From: an uncultured Clostridia bacterium
Lineage (GTDB): Bacteria; Bacillota; Clostridia; Christensenellales; Aristaeellaceae
DNA: 11,225 nt
Reading direction: 5' to 3'
NCBI GenBank assembly: GCA_944363005.1
Contig: CALVTV010000102.1
Span: forward strand, 1-11,225
Positions 1 through 6,388 of the stretch are shown here, piece after piece. Both the position numbers and the translations under genes were made by a program. Below the pieces are notes generated by a model. The model was not told the origin of the DNA. It did no database searches and saw nothing but the letters and a program-made list of their open reading frames with translations. Numbering within the stretch: the stretch's first letter is position 1; the number at the start of each line of letters is the position of its first letter.

Positions 1-595
1 TTGAGCATGCACTCATCGCCTGACGCAAGGCGACGTCATCATCGTAAAGGTCGGAAATGGTGCCATCCGTACTCACGCCGGCAGCCGAAAAAAACAATTT
101 GTCCGCGTGAAAATGCTGAATGGCTCGCTCCGCCAGTACGCCACCGAAGGACTTGGAATGCGCCTGCAGTTCGCCGCCGGTAATAAATACACGCGCGCCG
201 TTTTCGCCCATGCGCTCCGCGACACACAGGCTATTGGTGATGACGGTGAGGTTTTGTTGCTGCAGGAAGGGGATCATGGTAATCACGGTCGAAGAGGCGT
301 CCAGGAACAACGCATCACCGGGACGCACGAGGGACGCAGCCGTGCGGGCAATTTGAAGCTTTTCCGCACGATGCGTTTCTGTGCGTTGCTGCAGTTCCAC
401 AAAGCGGTTATGCCCGTCAGCCAAAGAAATGCCACCATGGCTTTTGACGATCATTTCGCTCTTTTCAAGCAACGCAATGTCGCGCCGGATGGTTGCGGGG
501 CTGGCATACAGGCGGCTTGACAGTTCCGCCACGGAGACAAAGCGGCACTGGCGGACAATATTGAGGATTTCTTCGAGCCTTTGGTTTTTGAGCAT
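1..595 (-). CDS. DeoR/GlpR-family transcriptional repressor (C-terminus cut by window edge)
   Basis: 198 codons are visible, read leftward from an ATG at 595-593. The ORF runs off the left edge, so the last part of a normally ~250-residue protein is missing. Residues 1-55 form the DeoR winged helix-turn-helix: a start resembling MLKNQRLEEIL, then VSVAELSSRL and the recognition-helix signature SPATIRRD at 32-39. The following region matches the DeoR sensor fold, with LVRPGDALFLDASST in the phosphosugar-binding loop position and a later ITGGEL. A GGGGGAA ribosome binding site precedes the ATG. The gene diverges from the G3P operon, and a palindrome lies 24 nt upstream of its start. DeoR-family repressors usually bind phosphorylated sugars or polyols, and GlpR binds G3P. 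A local repressor of the operon responding to G3P is therefore inferred. Family assignment is firm; the ligand is not shown by sequence. Confidence 0.9.
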   Translation of the reverse strand, partial: MLKNQRLEEILNIVRQCRFVSVAELSSRLYASPATIRRDIALLEKSEMIVKSHGGISLADGHNRFVELQQRTETHRAEKLQIARTAASLVRPGDALFLDASSTVITMIPFLQQQNLTVITNSLCVAERMGENGARVFITGGELQAHSKSFGGVLAERAIQHFHADKLFFSAAGVSTDGTISDLYDDDVALRQAMSACS

Positions 596-619
596 GACAA
601 GCGTTCCCCCTGAGTCATA

Positions 620-647
620 GTGAGCAAATATGATCAATTCTGCTCAC
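620..647. promoter_or_regulatory. Centred 28-bp palindrome, probable operator of the DeoR-family repressor
   Basis: Perfect 7-bp arms, GTGAGCA at 620-626 and TGCTCAC at 641-647, flank a perfect inner palindrome TGATCA at 631-636. Arms and core share the same centre (633.5). The site lies between the divergent repressor and G3P operon and overlaps the best promoter candidate for the repressor, which suggests autorepression. It lacks the U-tract expected of a terminator. It does not match the E. coli GlpR site as I remember it, so assignment to this repressor rests on position and symmetry. Confidence 0.65.
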
Positions 648-655
648 CTTGGCGA
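627..655 (-). promoter_or_regulatory. Candidate promoter of the repressor gene, under the palindrome
   Basis: On the minus strand, TCGCCA (650-655) and CATATT (627-632) are separated by 17 bp, each matching 4 of 6 consensus positions. The -10 box and most of the spacer lie inside the palindrome at 620-647, so a bound repressor would cover it. The boxes are weak and the call depends partly on context. Confidence 0.35.
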
Positions 656-692
656 GTCCCATATGATGGATTGGCATAATGTGCAACAGGTC

Positions 693-721
693 TTGCAAAA
701 TTTGTCGATTTCGATTATAGT
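693..721 (+). promoter_or_regulatory. Sigma-A-type promoter of the G3P operon
   Basis: TTGCAA (693-698) and TATAGT (716-721) are separated by exactly 17 bp, matching 4 and 5 of the 6 consensus positions respectively. Transcription would start near 728, giving an untranslated leader of about 130 nt before the ATG at 860. The palindrome at 620-647 lies 46 bp upstream of the -35 box, so a repressor there would need looping, cooperative binding or a second site to act on this promoter. Confidence 0.7.
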
Positions 722-821
722 ATAGATACATATTTCTGTCAAGAGCCACAACTTTTGATGAGGGAATCCCGGAAGTGAAAGGGCGTTTTCTCGCTAGAGC
801 GTGGGGCTTGCTTGAAAGTTC

Positions 822-840
822 GTGATTGCCTTTGATCATA
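822..840 (+). promoter_or_regulatory. Possible second repressor site in the operon leader
   Basis: GTGA (822-825), 7 bp, then TGATCA (833-838) repeats the arrangement of the left half of the 620-647 palindrome, where GTGA starts at 620 and TGATCA at 631. The shared 9-mer TATGATCAA (629-637) also reappears in inverted orientation at 832-840. The right arm is not conserved. It sits just upstream of the ribosome binding site, downstream of the promoter, where a bound repressor could block elongation. It is a short motif and could be chance. Confidence 0.3.
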
Positions 841-859
841 CGGAAAGGATGAAACGGGT

Positions 860-1579
860 ATGCAGGATACAATTCGACTAAATCTGAGCGGGGTGAAGAT
901 GGTCGCCCATCGCGGTGTAAGCGGTCTGGAACGGGAAAACACGTGTGCTGCCTTTGTGGCGGCGGGCAACCGCTCGTACTTTGGCGTGGAAACGGACATT
1001 CACCGCACGGCAGATGGCCGGTATATTGTTATTCATGACGATGATGTGCACCGTATCGCCGGGCGGGAAGAAGTCGTGGAGGAGACGGATTTTGAAACGC
1101 TGCGTGCGATCCGCCTGACGGATCTGGACGGTAAAGCACGTGCGGATCTGGTGTTGCCGACGCTGGAGGAATACATTCGGATCTGCAAAAAGTATGATAA
1201 GGACAGCGTGCTCGAGATCAAAAACCATTTTGAACCCGAGGACATCGACAATGTTATCCGCATCATTGAAGCGGAGGGATGGCTGGAGCGTACCATATTT
1301 ATCTCCTTTGATCTGCCCAACATGATTTGCATTCGCGAGAAGCTCCCGCAGCAGCGCGCGCAATATCTGGTTTCTTCCTTTGACGACGGACTGCTGGATA
1401 TCCTCAAGACGCATCACCTGGATCTGGACATCAAATACAGCAGCTTGAGCGAAGAACAGCTTCGTGCTTGCCACGAGGCCGGCGTGCAGGTGAATGTGTG
1501 GACGGTCAATGAACCGGAGGACGCACGCCGTCTGGCGTCGTATGGCGTCGATTTCATCACGTCGAACATTCTTGAATAA
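860..1579 (+). CDS. Cytosolic glycerophosphodiester phosphodiesterase (UgpQ/GlpQ type)
   Basis: The enzyme hydrolyses glycerophosphodiesters from phospholipid turnover to G3P and an alcohol. The 239-residue protein is one GDPD TIM barrel. It shows AHRG at 16-19 (catalytic His17, Arg18), ENT at 26-28, the metal ligands in VETDIH (Glu44, Asp46), His59 in VIHDDD, LEIK at 118-121 (Glu119, Lys121), and the late barrel strand NVWTVN. There is no signal peptide or membrane segment, and the length fits cytosolic UgpQ (about 247 residues) rather than periplasmic GlpQ. The ATG at 860 follows an AAGGA box with 10 nt spacing. It is the first gene of the operon, 15 nt before the GlpA-like gene, so its product would feed the next enzyme. 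A cytosolic location implies imported or internally produced diesters; no transporter is visible here. Confidence 0.93.
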   Translation: MQDTIRLNLSGVKMVAHRGVSGLERENTCAAFVAAGNRSYFGVETDIHRTADGRYIVIHDDDVHRIAGREEVVEETDFETLRAIRLTDLDGKARADLVLPTLEEYIRICKKYDKDSVLEIKNHFEPEDIDNVIRIIEAEGWLERTIFISFDLPNMICIREKLPQQRAQYLVSSFDDGLLDILKTHHLDLDIKYSSLSEEQLRACHEAGVQVNVWTVNEPEDARRLASYGVDFITSNILE

Positions 1580-1594
1580 CCAAGAAGGAGATAA

Positions 1595-3055
1595 ATGATG
1601 ATGTACACGGACATTTTGATCATCGGTGCGGGCGTCACGGGTTGCGCCATTGCGCGCGTACTCAGCCGCTATCAGGCGAGCATTGCCGTCATTGATCGGG
1701 GAAACGACATTGCGGAAGGCGCCTCCAAGGCCAACAGCGGCATCGTGCATGCCGGATTTGACGCGCATCCCGGCACGCTGAAGGCCAAGCTCAATGTCGA
1801 GGGCGCGAAGATGTACCCGGCTCTGTGCGAAGAGCTTTGCGTACCGTATCAACAGCCGGGGGCGTTGGTGCTCGGCTTCTCGCCGGAGGATCGTAAAACC
1901 CTCGAAAAACTGGTTGAACAGGGTAAAGTCAACGACGTGCCGGGCGGTCGGCTCATTGAGCGCGAAGAAGTGCTGGCCATGGAACCCAATACCAATCCCG
2001 AAGTCGTCTGCGCGCTGTATGCGCCGACCTCTGGATTGACCAGTCCGTATGAGATGACCTTTGCGCTGGCCGATCATGCTGCGGTCAACGGCGTGCAGTT
2101 CTGCCTTCATGAGGAAGTGGAGGACGTCGTTCGCGCGCAGGATGGCCTGTGGCACGTGACAACCGACAAGGGCGAGCATACCTGCAACGTGCTGGTCAAC
2201 TGCGCGGGCGTGGGCGCGGCGACGATTCACAACATGATGAGCGACGACCTGCTGCACATCATCGACCGCCGCGGTCAGTACTACCTGATGGATCGCATGC
2301 AGACGCTTCCTTTCCACATGACCATGTTCCAGTGCCCGACCGTCATGGGCAAGGGCGTACTCGTTTCCCCGACGGTGCATGGCAATCTGCTTCTGGGTCC
2401 GTCGGCTGAGGACAGCGACGACGAACTGGACACGTCTCCGACGGCCGAAGGCCTTCGCTTCGTGCTGGAAAAGAGCCGCCTGACCTGGCCCAAGGCTTCC
2501 GTGCGCGGCACGATTACCAACTTCTCCGGCATCCGTGCGCATGAACAGAAGGGCGATTTTGTCATTGGCGCGGTCAAGGGCCAGAAGAATGCATACGAAG
2601 CCGTCGGTATCGAGAGCCCTGGTTTGTCCGCTGCGCCCGCCATCGCGGAGATGCTCGGTGGCCAGATTGCGCAGGAAATGGGGCTTGAACCCAAGGCGGA
2701 AATCGTGCCTGCGATCAAGCGGCCGAAGCCCTTCCATGCGATGACAACCCAGGAGCGCGCCGAAGCTGTCGCAAAGAACCCGCTGTATGGCAACCTGGTT
2801 TGCCGCTGCGAAGTCGTCACGGAAGCGGAAATCCGCGAAGCGATTCGCCGTCCCGTCGGCGCGACGACCATTGACGGCGTCAAGCGGCGCACTCGTGCGG
2901 GAATGGGCCGTTGCCAGGGCGGTTTTTGCAGCCCGCGAGTCGCAGAAATCCTCAGCGAAGAGCTGCATATCCCCATGACTGAGGTGACCAAATGCGGTGG
3001 AGAAAGCCGGCTGCTGGTCGGCAATATTCACGATGCGATGAAGGAGGGCTGCTGA
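1595..3055 (+). CDS. glpA: Anaerobic G3P dehydrogenase, GlpA-like FAD subunit with C-terminal BFD-type [2Fe-2S] domain
   Basis: The likely reaction is oxidation of G3P to dihydroxyacetone phosphate, with electrons passed to partner subunits. The N-terminus carries the FAD-binding dinucleotide fold, IIGAGVTG at 9-16, followed by a DAO/GlpD-like domain with ASKANSGIVHAGFD. Residues ~395-460 form a BFD-like domain whose cysteines C403, C405, C440 and C445 (CxC-x34-CxxxxC) can bind a [2Fe-2S] cluster. This domain is shared with GlpA and absent from ordinary GlpD. AAGGAG at 1585-1590 precedes three consecutive in-frame ATGs (1595, 1598, 1601); spacing favours 1598 or 1601, which shortens the protein by one or two residues. 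The next gene starts 1 nt after the stop. Related DAO-family enzymes such as 2-hydroxyglutarate oxidases share this fold, but the phosphodiesterase neighbour supports G3P. Confidence 0.88.
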   Translation: MMMYTDILIIGAGVTGCAIARVLSRYQASIAVIDRGNDIAEGASKANSGIVHAGFDAHPGTLKAKLNVEGAKMYPALCEELCVPYQQPGALVLGFSPEDRKTLEKLVEQGKVNDVPGGRLIEREEVLAMEPNTNPEVVCALYAPTSGLTSPYEMTFALADHAAVNGVQFCLHEEVEDVVRAQDGLWHVTTDKGEHTCNVLVNCAGVGAATIHNMMSDDLLHIIDRRGQYYLMDRMQTLPFHMTMFQCPTVMGKGVLVSPTVHGNLLLGPSAEDSDDELDTSPTAEGLRFVLEKSRLTWPKASVRGTITNFSGIRAHEQKGDFVIGAVKGQKNAYEAVGIESPGLSAAPAIAEMLGGQIAQEMGLEPKAEIVPAIKRPKPFHAMTTQERAEAVAKNPLYGNLVCRCEVVTEAEIREAIRRPVGATTIDGVKRRTRAGMGRCQGGFCSPRVAEILSEELHIPMTEVTKCGGESRLLVGNIHDAMKEGC

Positions 3056-3056
3056 G

Positions 3057-4319
3057 ATGGAACGGCAGATGAAACAAGTTGACGTGCTCGTCATCGGAGC
3101 AGGACCCGCAGGTCTGGCGGCAGCCATTGCAGCCAAGGAAGACGGCATCGACAACCTGCTCGTACTGGAACGGGAACACAATCCCGGAGGCATTCTGCGC
3201 CAGTGCATCCACAATGGTTTCGGCTTGCACCGTTTCAAGGAAGAGTTCACGGGCCCCGAGTACGCGCAGCGCGATATTGACCGTGCGCGGGAGCTCGGCA
3301 TTGAAATTCAAACGGACACGACGGTGCTTTCCGTGGACGGCGATCATACGGTGACCTGCGTTTCCAGTGCACACGGTGTGGAGGTGCTTTCGGCCAAGGC
3401 GATTGTGTTGGCCATGGGTTGCCGGGAGCGGCCGCGCGGCGCGCTTGGCACACCGGGCACGCGCTGCGCAGGCATTTATTCCGCGGGCACGGCGCAGAAG
3501 TTCGTCAATCTTGAGGGATACATGCCCGGAAAGCGCGTGGTGATTCTTGGTTCGGGCGATATCGGGTTGATCATGGCGCGGCGCATGACGCTGCAAGGGG
3601 CCAAAGTGCTCGCCTGTGTGGAACTGATGCCGTTTTCTTCCGGCCTGAACCGCAACATCGTACAGTGCCTGAACGACTACGATATTCCGCTTTATCTCTC
3701 GCATACGGTGATCGATATCAAGGGGCGCGAGCGCCTGACTGGTGTAACCGTTGCCAAGGTAGATGAAAACCGGCAGCCGATTCCTGGAAGCGAGATTGAA
3801 TTCGATTGCGACACATTGCTGTTGTCCGTCGGCTTGATCCCGGAGAATGAGCTCTCCGAAGGGGCTGGCGTAAAACTCAGTCCGTTGACCTCGGGCGCGG
3901 AGGTGGACGACGTGTTGCAGACCAACGTGCCGGGTATTTTTGCTTGCGGTAACGTGTTGCATGTGCACGATTTGGTCGATCATGTGTCCAATGAGTCTTT
4001 CCGTGCGGGGCATGCAGCGGCCGCGTATGTGCGCGGGGCGCTGGCCTGCGGGGAAACGATTGACGTGCGGGACGGCGCCGGTGTGCGCGGAACGGTTCCG
4101 CAGCGCATTCGAAAGGGCGTAAACGAAAGCGTGGATCTCATGTTCCGGCCTTCCGGCGTATTCCGCAATGCGACGTGCGTTGTAACGTGTGGAGAGCGCG
4201 AGATTGCGCGCAAGAAGGCGCCTATTTTTACCCCGGGCGAAATGGCGGTCATCAAGTTGAAACCTGAAATCGTGGCTTCGCTTGACGAAACCGTGACTGT
4301 GACCATCGAAAGGAGCTGA
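3057..4319 (+). CDS. FAD/NAD-dependent oxidoreductase subunit (HcnB/pyridine nucleotide-disulfide reductase type)
   Basis: 420 residues. The first dinucleotide fold is VIGAGPAG (12-19). A conserved-looking LRQCIHNGFG segment follows, with Cys50. A second nucleotide-binding fold is LGSGDIG (164-170), and a third FAD-contact motif is NVPGIFACGN. The last ~85 residues form an extra domain with no redox motif that I recognise. There is no CxxC active-site disulfide typical of lipoamide or thioredoxin reductases. The fold resembles the alpha subunits of dye-linked dehydrogenases (HcnB, opine oxidase A, archaeal proline dehydrogenase), which pair with a DAO-type subunit like the gene before it. It probably takes the place of GlpB but is not a clear GlpB homologue. 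AAGGAGG at 3041-3047 gives 9 nt spacing to the ATG, 1 nt after the upstream stop. The role as an electron-transfer partner to or from NAD(P) is inferred. Confidence 0.85.
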   Translation: MERQMKQVDVLVIGAGPAGLAAAIAAKEDGIDNLLVLEREHNPGGILRQCIHNGFGLHRFKEEFTGPEYAQRDIDRARELGIEIQTDTTVLSVDGDHTVTCVSSAHGVEVLSAKAIVLAMGCRERPRGALGTPGTRCAGIYSAGTAQKFVNLEGYMPGKRVVILGSGDIGLIMARRMTLQGAKVLACVELMPFSSGLNRNIVQCLNDYDIPLYLSHTVIDIKGRERLTGVTVAKVDENRQPIPGSEIEFDCDTLLLSVGLIPENELSEGAGVKLSPLTSGAEVDDVLQTNVPGIFACGNVLHVHDLVDHVSNESFRAGHAAAAYVRGALACGETIDVRDGAGVRGTVPQRIRKGVNESVDLMFRPSGVFRNATCVVTCGEREIARKKAPIFTPGEMAVIKLKPEIVASLDETVTVTIERS

Positions 4320-4324
4320 TCGCC

Positions 4325-4672
4325 ATGGAAATTACCTGTATCAACTGCCCGGTGGGGTGCCGTCTGAATGTGACGCTGGAAAATGGGCAAGTCGTTTCCG
4401 TAACGGGAAACACCTGCAAGCGTGGCGAAGTCTATGCCCGTCAGGAGTGCGTGGACCCGCAGCGCATGGTGACGGCCGTCATTCCCGTGCGCGGCAGCGC
4501 AATGCCGCTTTCCGTCAAGACGCGCACGCCGATTCCCAAAAAGCTGATCAAAGATTGCATGAAAGCGTTGGCCGACGTACAGCTTGACGCGCCGGTTGAG
4601 GCGGGACGTGTGGTGCTGGCGAATGTCTGCGGCACAGGCGTAGATGTGATTGCAACCAAAAGCGTGCCATAA
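4325..4672 (+). CDS. DUF1667-family protein, predicted iron-sulfur subunit of the G3P dehydrogenase set
   Basis: This is a 115-residue soluble protein. The N-terminus reads CINCPVGC, then a short beta-rich segment, then CKRGEVYARQE. Cysteines 5, 8, 12 and 31 give C-x2-C-x3-C-x18-C, which resembles the [4Fe-4S] site at the N-terminus of molybdopterin oxidoreductases. One further cysteine lies near the C-terminus (NVCGTG). This pattern and the neighbours match DUF1667, which I recall as a usual companion of GlpA-like and HcnB-like flavoproteins in clostridia and Thermotoga glycerol loci. AAGGAG at 4310-4315 lies inside the 3' end of the preceding gene, 9 nt before the ATG. The cluster and an electron-transfer role are inferred from cysteine spacing and operon position; no function is established that I know of. 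Confidence 0.83.
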   Translation: MEITCINCPVGCRLNVTLENGQVVSVTGNTCKRGEVYARQECVDPQRMVTAVIPVRGSAMPLSVKTRTPIPKKLIKDCMKALADVQLDAPVEAGRVVLANVCGTGVDVIATKSVP

Positions 4673-4699
4673 GCGGCAAATGCTGAGAAAAGGAGTTAT

Positions 4700-5386
4700 A
4701 TGAACTGGCTGAGTATCTTTCCCAGACTGTTTGTGGCGATCGTTGTGGGGTGCATAATCGGAGTTGAGCGCGAACGAAAAAGCCGTCCTGCCGGCATGCG
4801 CACCCATGTGCTGGTCTGTGTCGGTGCGGCGTCAATTGCCATCTTGGAAAGCATGCTGCTGCATGACACGCTGACGCTCAATATCCTCAACGAAAATAGC
4901 GGTATCGGCATCAGCGTTGGACGAATCAGCGCGCAGGTTGTCAGCGGCATTGGTTTTCTCGGCGCGGGCACCATTCTCGTTTCACAGAAGAAAATCGCTG
5001 GTTTGACGACGGCAGCGTCGCTTTGGAATGTGGCTTGTCTGGGACTGGCTGCCGGCATGGGCTATCATGTGCTGGCGCTCAGCGGGTGCTTCGTTGTCAT
5101 TGTGACGTTGATGTTCATGCAGCGTGTTGTGCATGTTCACGCGATCAAGAATGTGGAGGTCAAGTTCGTTCACCGCAAGGAGACGCTGGCATTTATCAAT
5201 GATTACTTTGCCAGCGTGTCGATTCAGGTTCTTGATGTTGACTTTCATGTGGAGAACAGCGCAGATCACAACCTGTATACCAACCTCTACACGCTGCACC
5301 TGCCGGAGAAGATGACGTATACGGACATCGTCAATCACCTGTCCGAGCATGCCAATGTGCAGAGTGTACGTACAAGAAGTGTTTGA
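4700..5386 (+). CDS. MgtC/SapB-family inner-membrane protein
   Basis: 228 residues. The N-terminal two thirds are hydrophobic and carry the family's signatures: GCIIGVERE (17-25), AGMRTH (31-36), QVVSGIGFLGAGTI (about 79-92) and LTTAASLW followed by a Gly-rich helix. The C-terminal ~80 residues are soluble and could form the ACT-like domain seen in longer MgtC relatives. MgtC proteins are linked to survival in low magnesium and to modulation of the F-type ATPase in some pathogens, but most family members have no known function. The ATG is 27 nt after DUF1667 with an AAAAGGAG box at 4688-4695 and a short spacing of 4 nt. No terminator intervenes, so it is probably cotranscribed with the G3P genes. 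That pairing is unexplained. Confidence 0.9.
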   Translation: MNWLSIFPRLFVAIVVGCIIGVERERKSRPAGMRTHVLVCVGAASIAILESMLLHDTLTLNILNENSGIGISVGRISAQVVSGIGFLGAGTILVSQKKIAGLTTAASLWNVACLGLAAGMGYHVLALSGCFVVIVTLMFMQRVVHVHAIKNVEVKFVHRKETLAFINDYFASVSIQVLDVDFHVENSADHNLYTNLYTLHLPEKMTYTDIVNHLSEHANVQSVRTRSV

Positions 5387-5403
5387 CAAAAGGAGCGCTT
5401 TGC

Positions 5404-6204
5404 GTGACGACTGAAGAGATCCGGGCGCGGCTTGCCCCTGTGCGGTGCTTTCTGCTGGATATGGACGGCACGTTCTATCTGGGAGACAAATTGATCGAAG
5501 GCTCACTTGACTTTCTCCATGCTTTGGAGCGCACGGGGCGTACAGCTCGTTTTCTGACCAACAATTCAAGCAAATCGGCTTGCGTATATTCGCAAAAACT
5601 CGAACGCATGGGCGTAGATGCCCGCTATCGGGATGTCATTTCCTCGGCCCATGCGGCTGCGCACTACTGTTTGCGCGAGTTTCCGGGGCAGAAAGGCTAT
5701 CTGTTGGGAAACCCCATGTTGCGCGAGGAACTGACCGGCATGGGGCTTGAATTCACGCAGGATGATGCGGATTACGTGCTTGTTGCATTCGACACGACGC
5801 TCGATTACAACAAAATGTGCACGGTCTGCGACTACATTCGTGCGGGAAAGCCGTACATCGCCACACATCCTGATTTCAATTGCCCAACCGAGACGGGATT
5901 TATCCCCGATATGGGGGCGATCATGGCCTTTATCGAAGCGAGCACGGGCCGCAAAGCGGATATCATATTGGGCAAACCGCATCGCGGCATTGTTGAAGAA
6001 GCGCTCATGCGCACGGGTTTCTCGCTTGAGGAAATGGCTATGGTGGGCGACCGCCTGTATACGGATGTTGCTACGGGCGTTCGGCACGGCATGCTGGGTA
6101 TTCTCGTGCTTTCCGGCGAGGCGACGCTGGAGGATGTCGAGACTTCCGACGTCAAACCCGACTTGGTTTTTGGTTGTTTGGCGGATATGATTCCGTATCT
6201 TTGA
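5404..6204 (+). CDS. HAD-superfamily IIA (NagD/PGP-like) phosphatase
   Basis: 266 residues from the GTG at 5404. I prefer this start because AAAAGGAG at 5388-5395 lies 8 nt upstream; a TTG at 5383 would lie ahead of that box and overlap the mgtC-like stop. HAD motifs are complete: I, DMDGT with nucleophile Asp19 and acid/base Asp21; II, LTNNS with Thr52; III, Lys191 in ILGKPHRG; IV, GDRLYTD at 215-221. The region between motifs II and III is a C2 cap, placing it in subclass IIA with NagD, AraL, 4-nitrophenylphosphatase and phosphoglycolate/glycerol-3-phosphate phosphatases. It acts on small cytosolic phosphoesters and needs Mg2+. It is the last gene of the G3P operon, so G3P is a plausible substrate, but the sequence alone does not fix it. 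A strong terminator follows. Confidence 0.9.
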   Translation: MTTEEIRARLAPVRCFLLDMDGTFYLGDKLIEGSLDFLHALERTGRTARFLTNNSSKSACVYSQKLERMGVDARYRDVISSAHAAAHYCLREFPGQKGYLLGNPMLREELTGMGLEFTQDDADYVLVAFDTTLDYNKMCTVCDYIRAGKPYIATHPDFNCPTETGFIPDMGAIMAFIEASTGRKADIILGKPHRGIVEEALMRTGFSLEEMAMVGDRLYTDVATGVRHGMLGILVLSGEATLEDVETSDVKPDLVFGCLADMIPYL

Positions 6205-6284
6205 AGTGACGCCTTGCATATGCTGATGGTATAAGACGTGAACTTAGGCTTCCATGGGGATTGGAAGTAAATGGTATCACAACA

Positions 6285-6334
6285 AACAGCCCTTCCGCTG
6301 CATCATTCGGCAACGGAAGGGCTGTTCGATTTTT
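6285..6334 (+). terminator. Intrinsic terminator of the G3P operon
   Basis: A perfect 13-bp stem (AACAGCCCTTCCG at 6285-6297 with its complement at 6314-6326), a 16-nt loop, then CGATTTTTCTTTC. The T-run favours rightward termination. The leftward yigZ gene also ends toward this hairpin, but the T-rich stretch on that side is poor (TGTTGTGAT), so bidirectional use is possible but weaker. The remaining gap to 6388 holds nothing else clear; a small 6-bp hairpin (6249-6267) lies upstream. Confidence 0.9.
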
Positions 6335-6388
6335 CTTTCAACTGTATGTATTCCAAGGAGCCGCCTGCCCATAGGTTTTTTCGACGGA

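Noticed and set aside
107..520. 137-codon plus-strand open frame near the left edge
   Set aside because: It lies antisense to the DeoR-family repressor, whose helix-turn-helix and sensor motifs are clear on the minus strand.
776..791. Possible catabolite-repression (cre-like) site TGAAAGGGCGTTTTCT in the operon leader
   Set aside because: The arms resemble a cre but the centre is two bases too long and lacks the central CG in the right place. Too weak to call.
878..3301. 807-codon open frame on the minus strand across the phosphodiesterase and glpA-like genes
   Set aside because: It lies antisense to clearly conserved genes, has no ribosome binding site of note, and its translation is low-complexity and rich in Arg, His and Ala with no recognisable fold. 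It is an effect of GC-rich codon use on the other strand.
2952..4013. 353-codon minus-strand open frame under the HcnB-like gene
   Set aside because: Same reason: it is antisense to a conserved flavoprotein and has no motif or start signal of its own.
5383..5403. Upstream TTG start for the HAD phosphatase
   Set aside because: It would precede its own ribosome binding site and overlap the previous stop. The GTG at 5404 has correct spacing.
6249..6267. Short hairpin CTTCCA/TGGAAG after the phosphatase gene
   Set aside because: A 6-bp stem without a T-run, close to a far stronger terminator. Probably chance.
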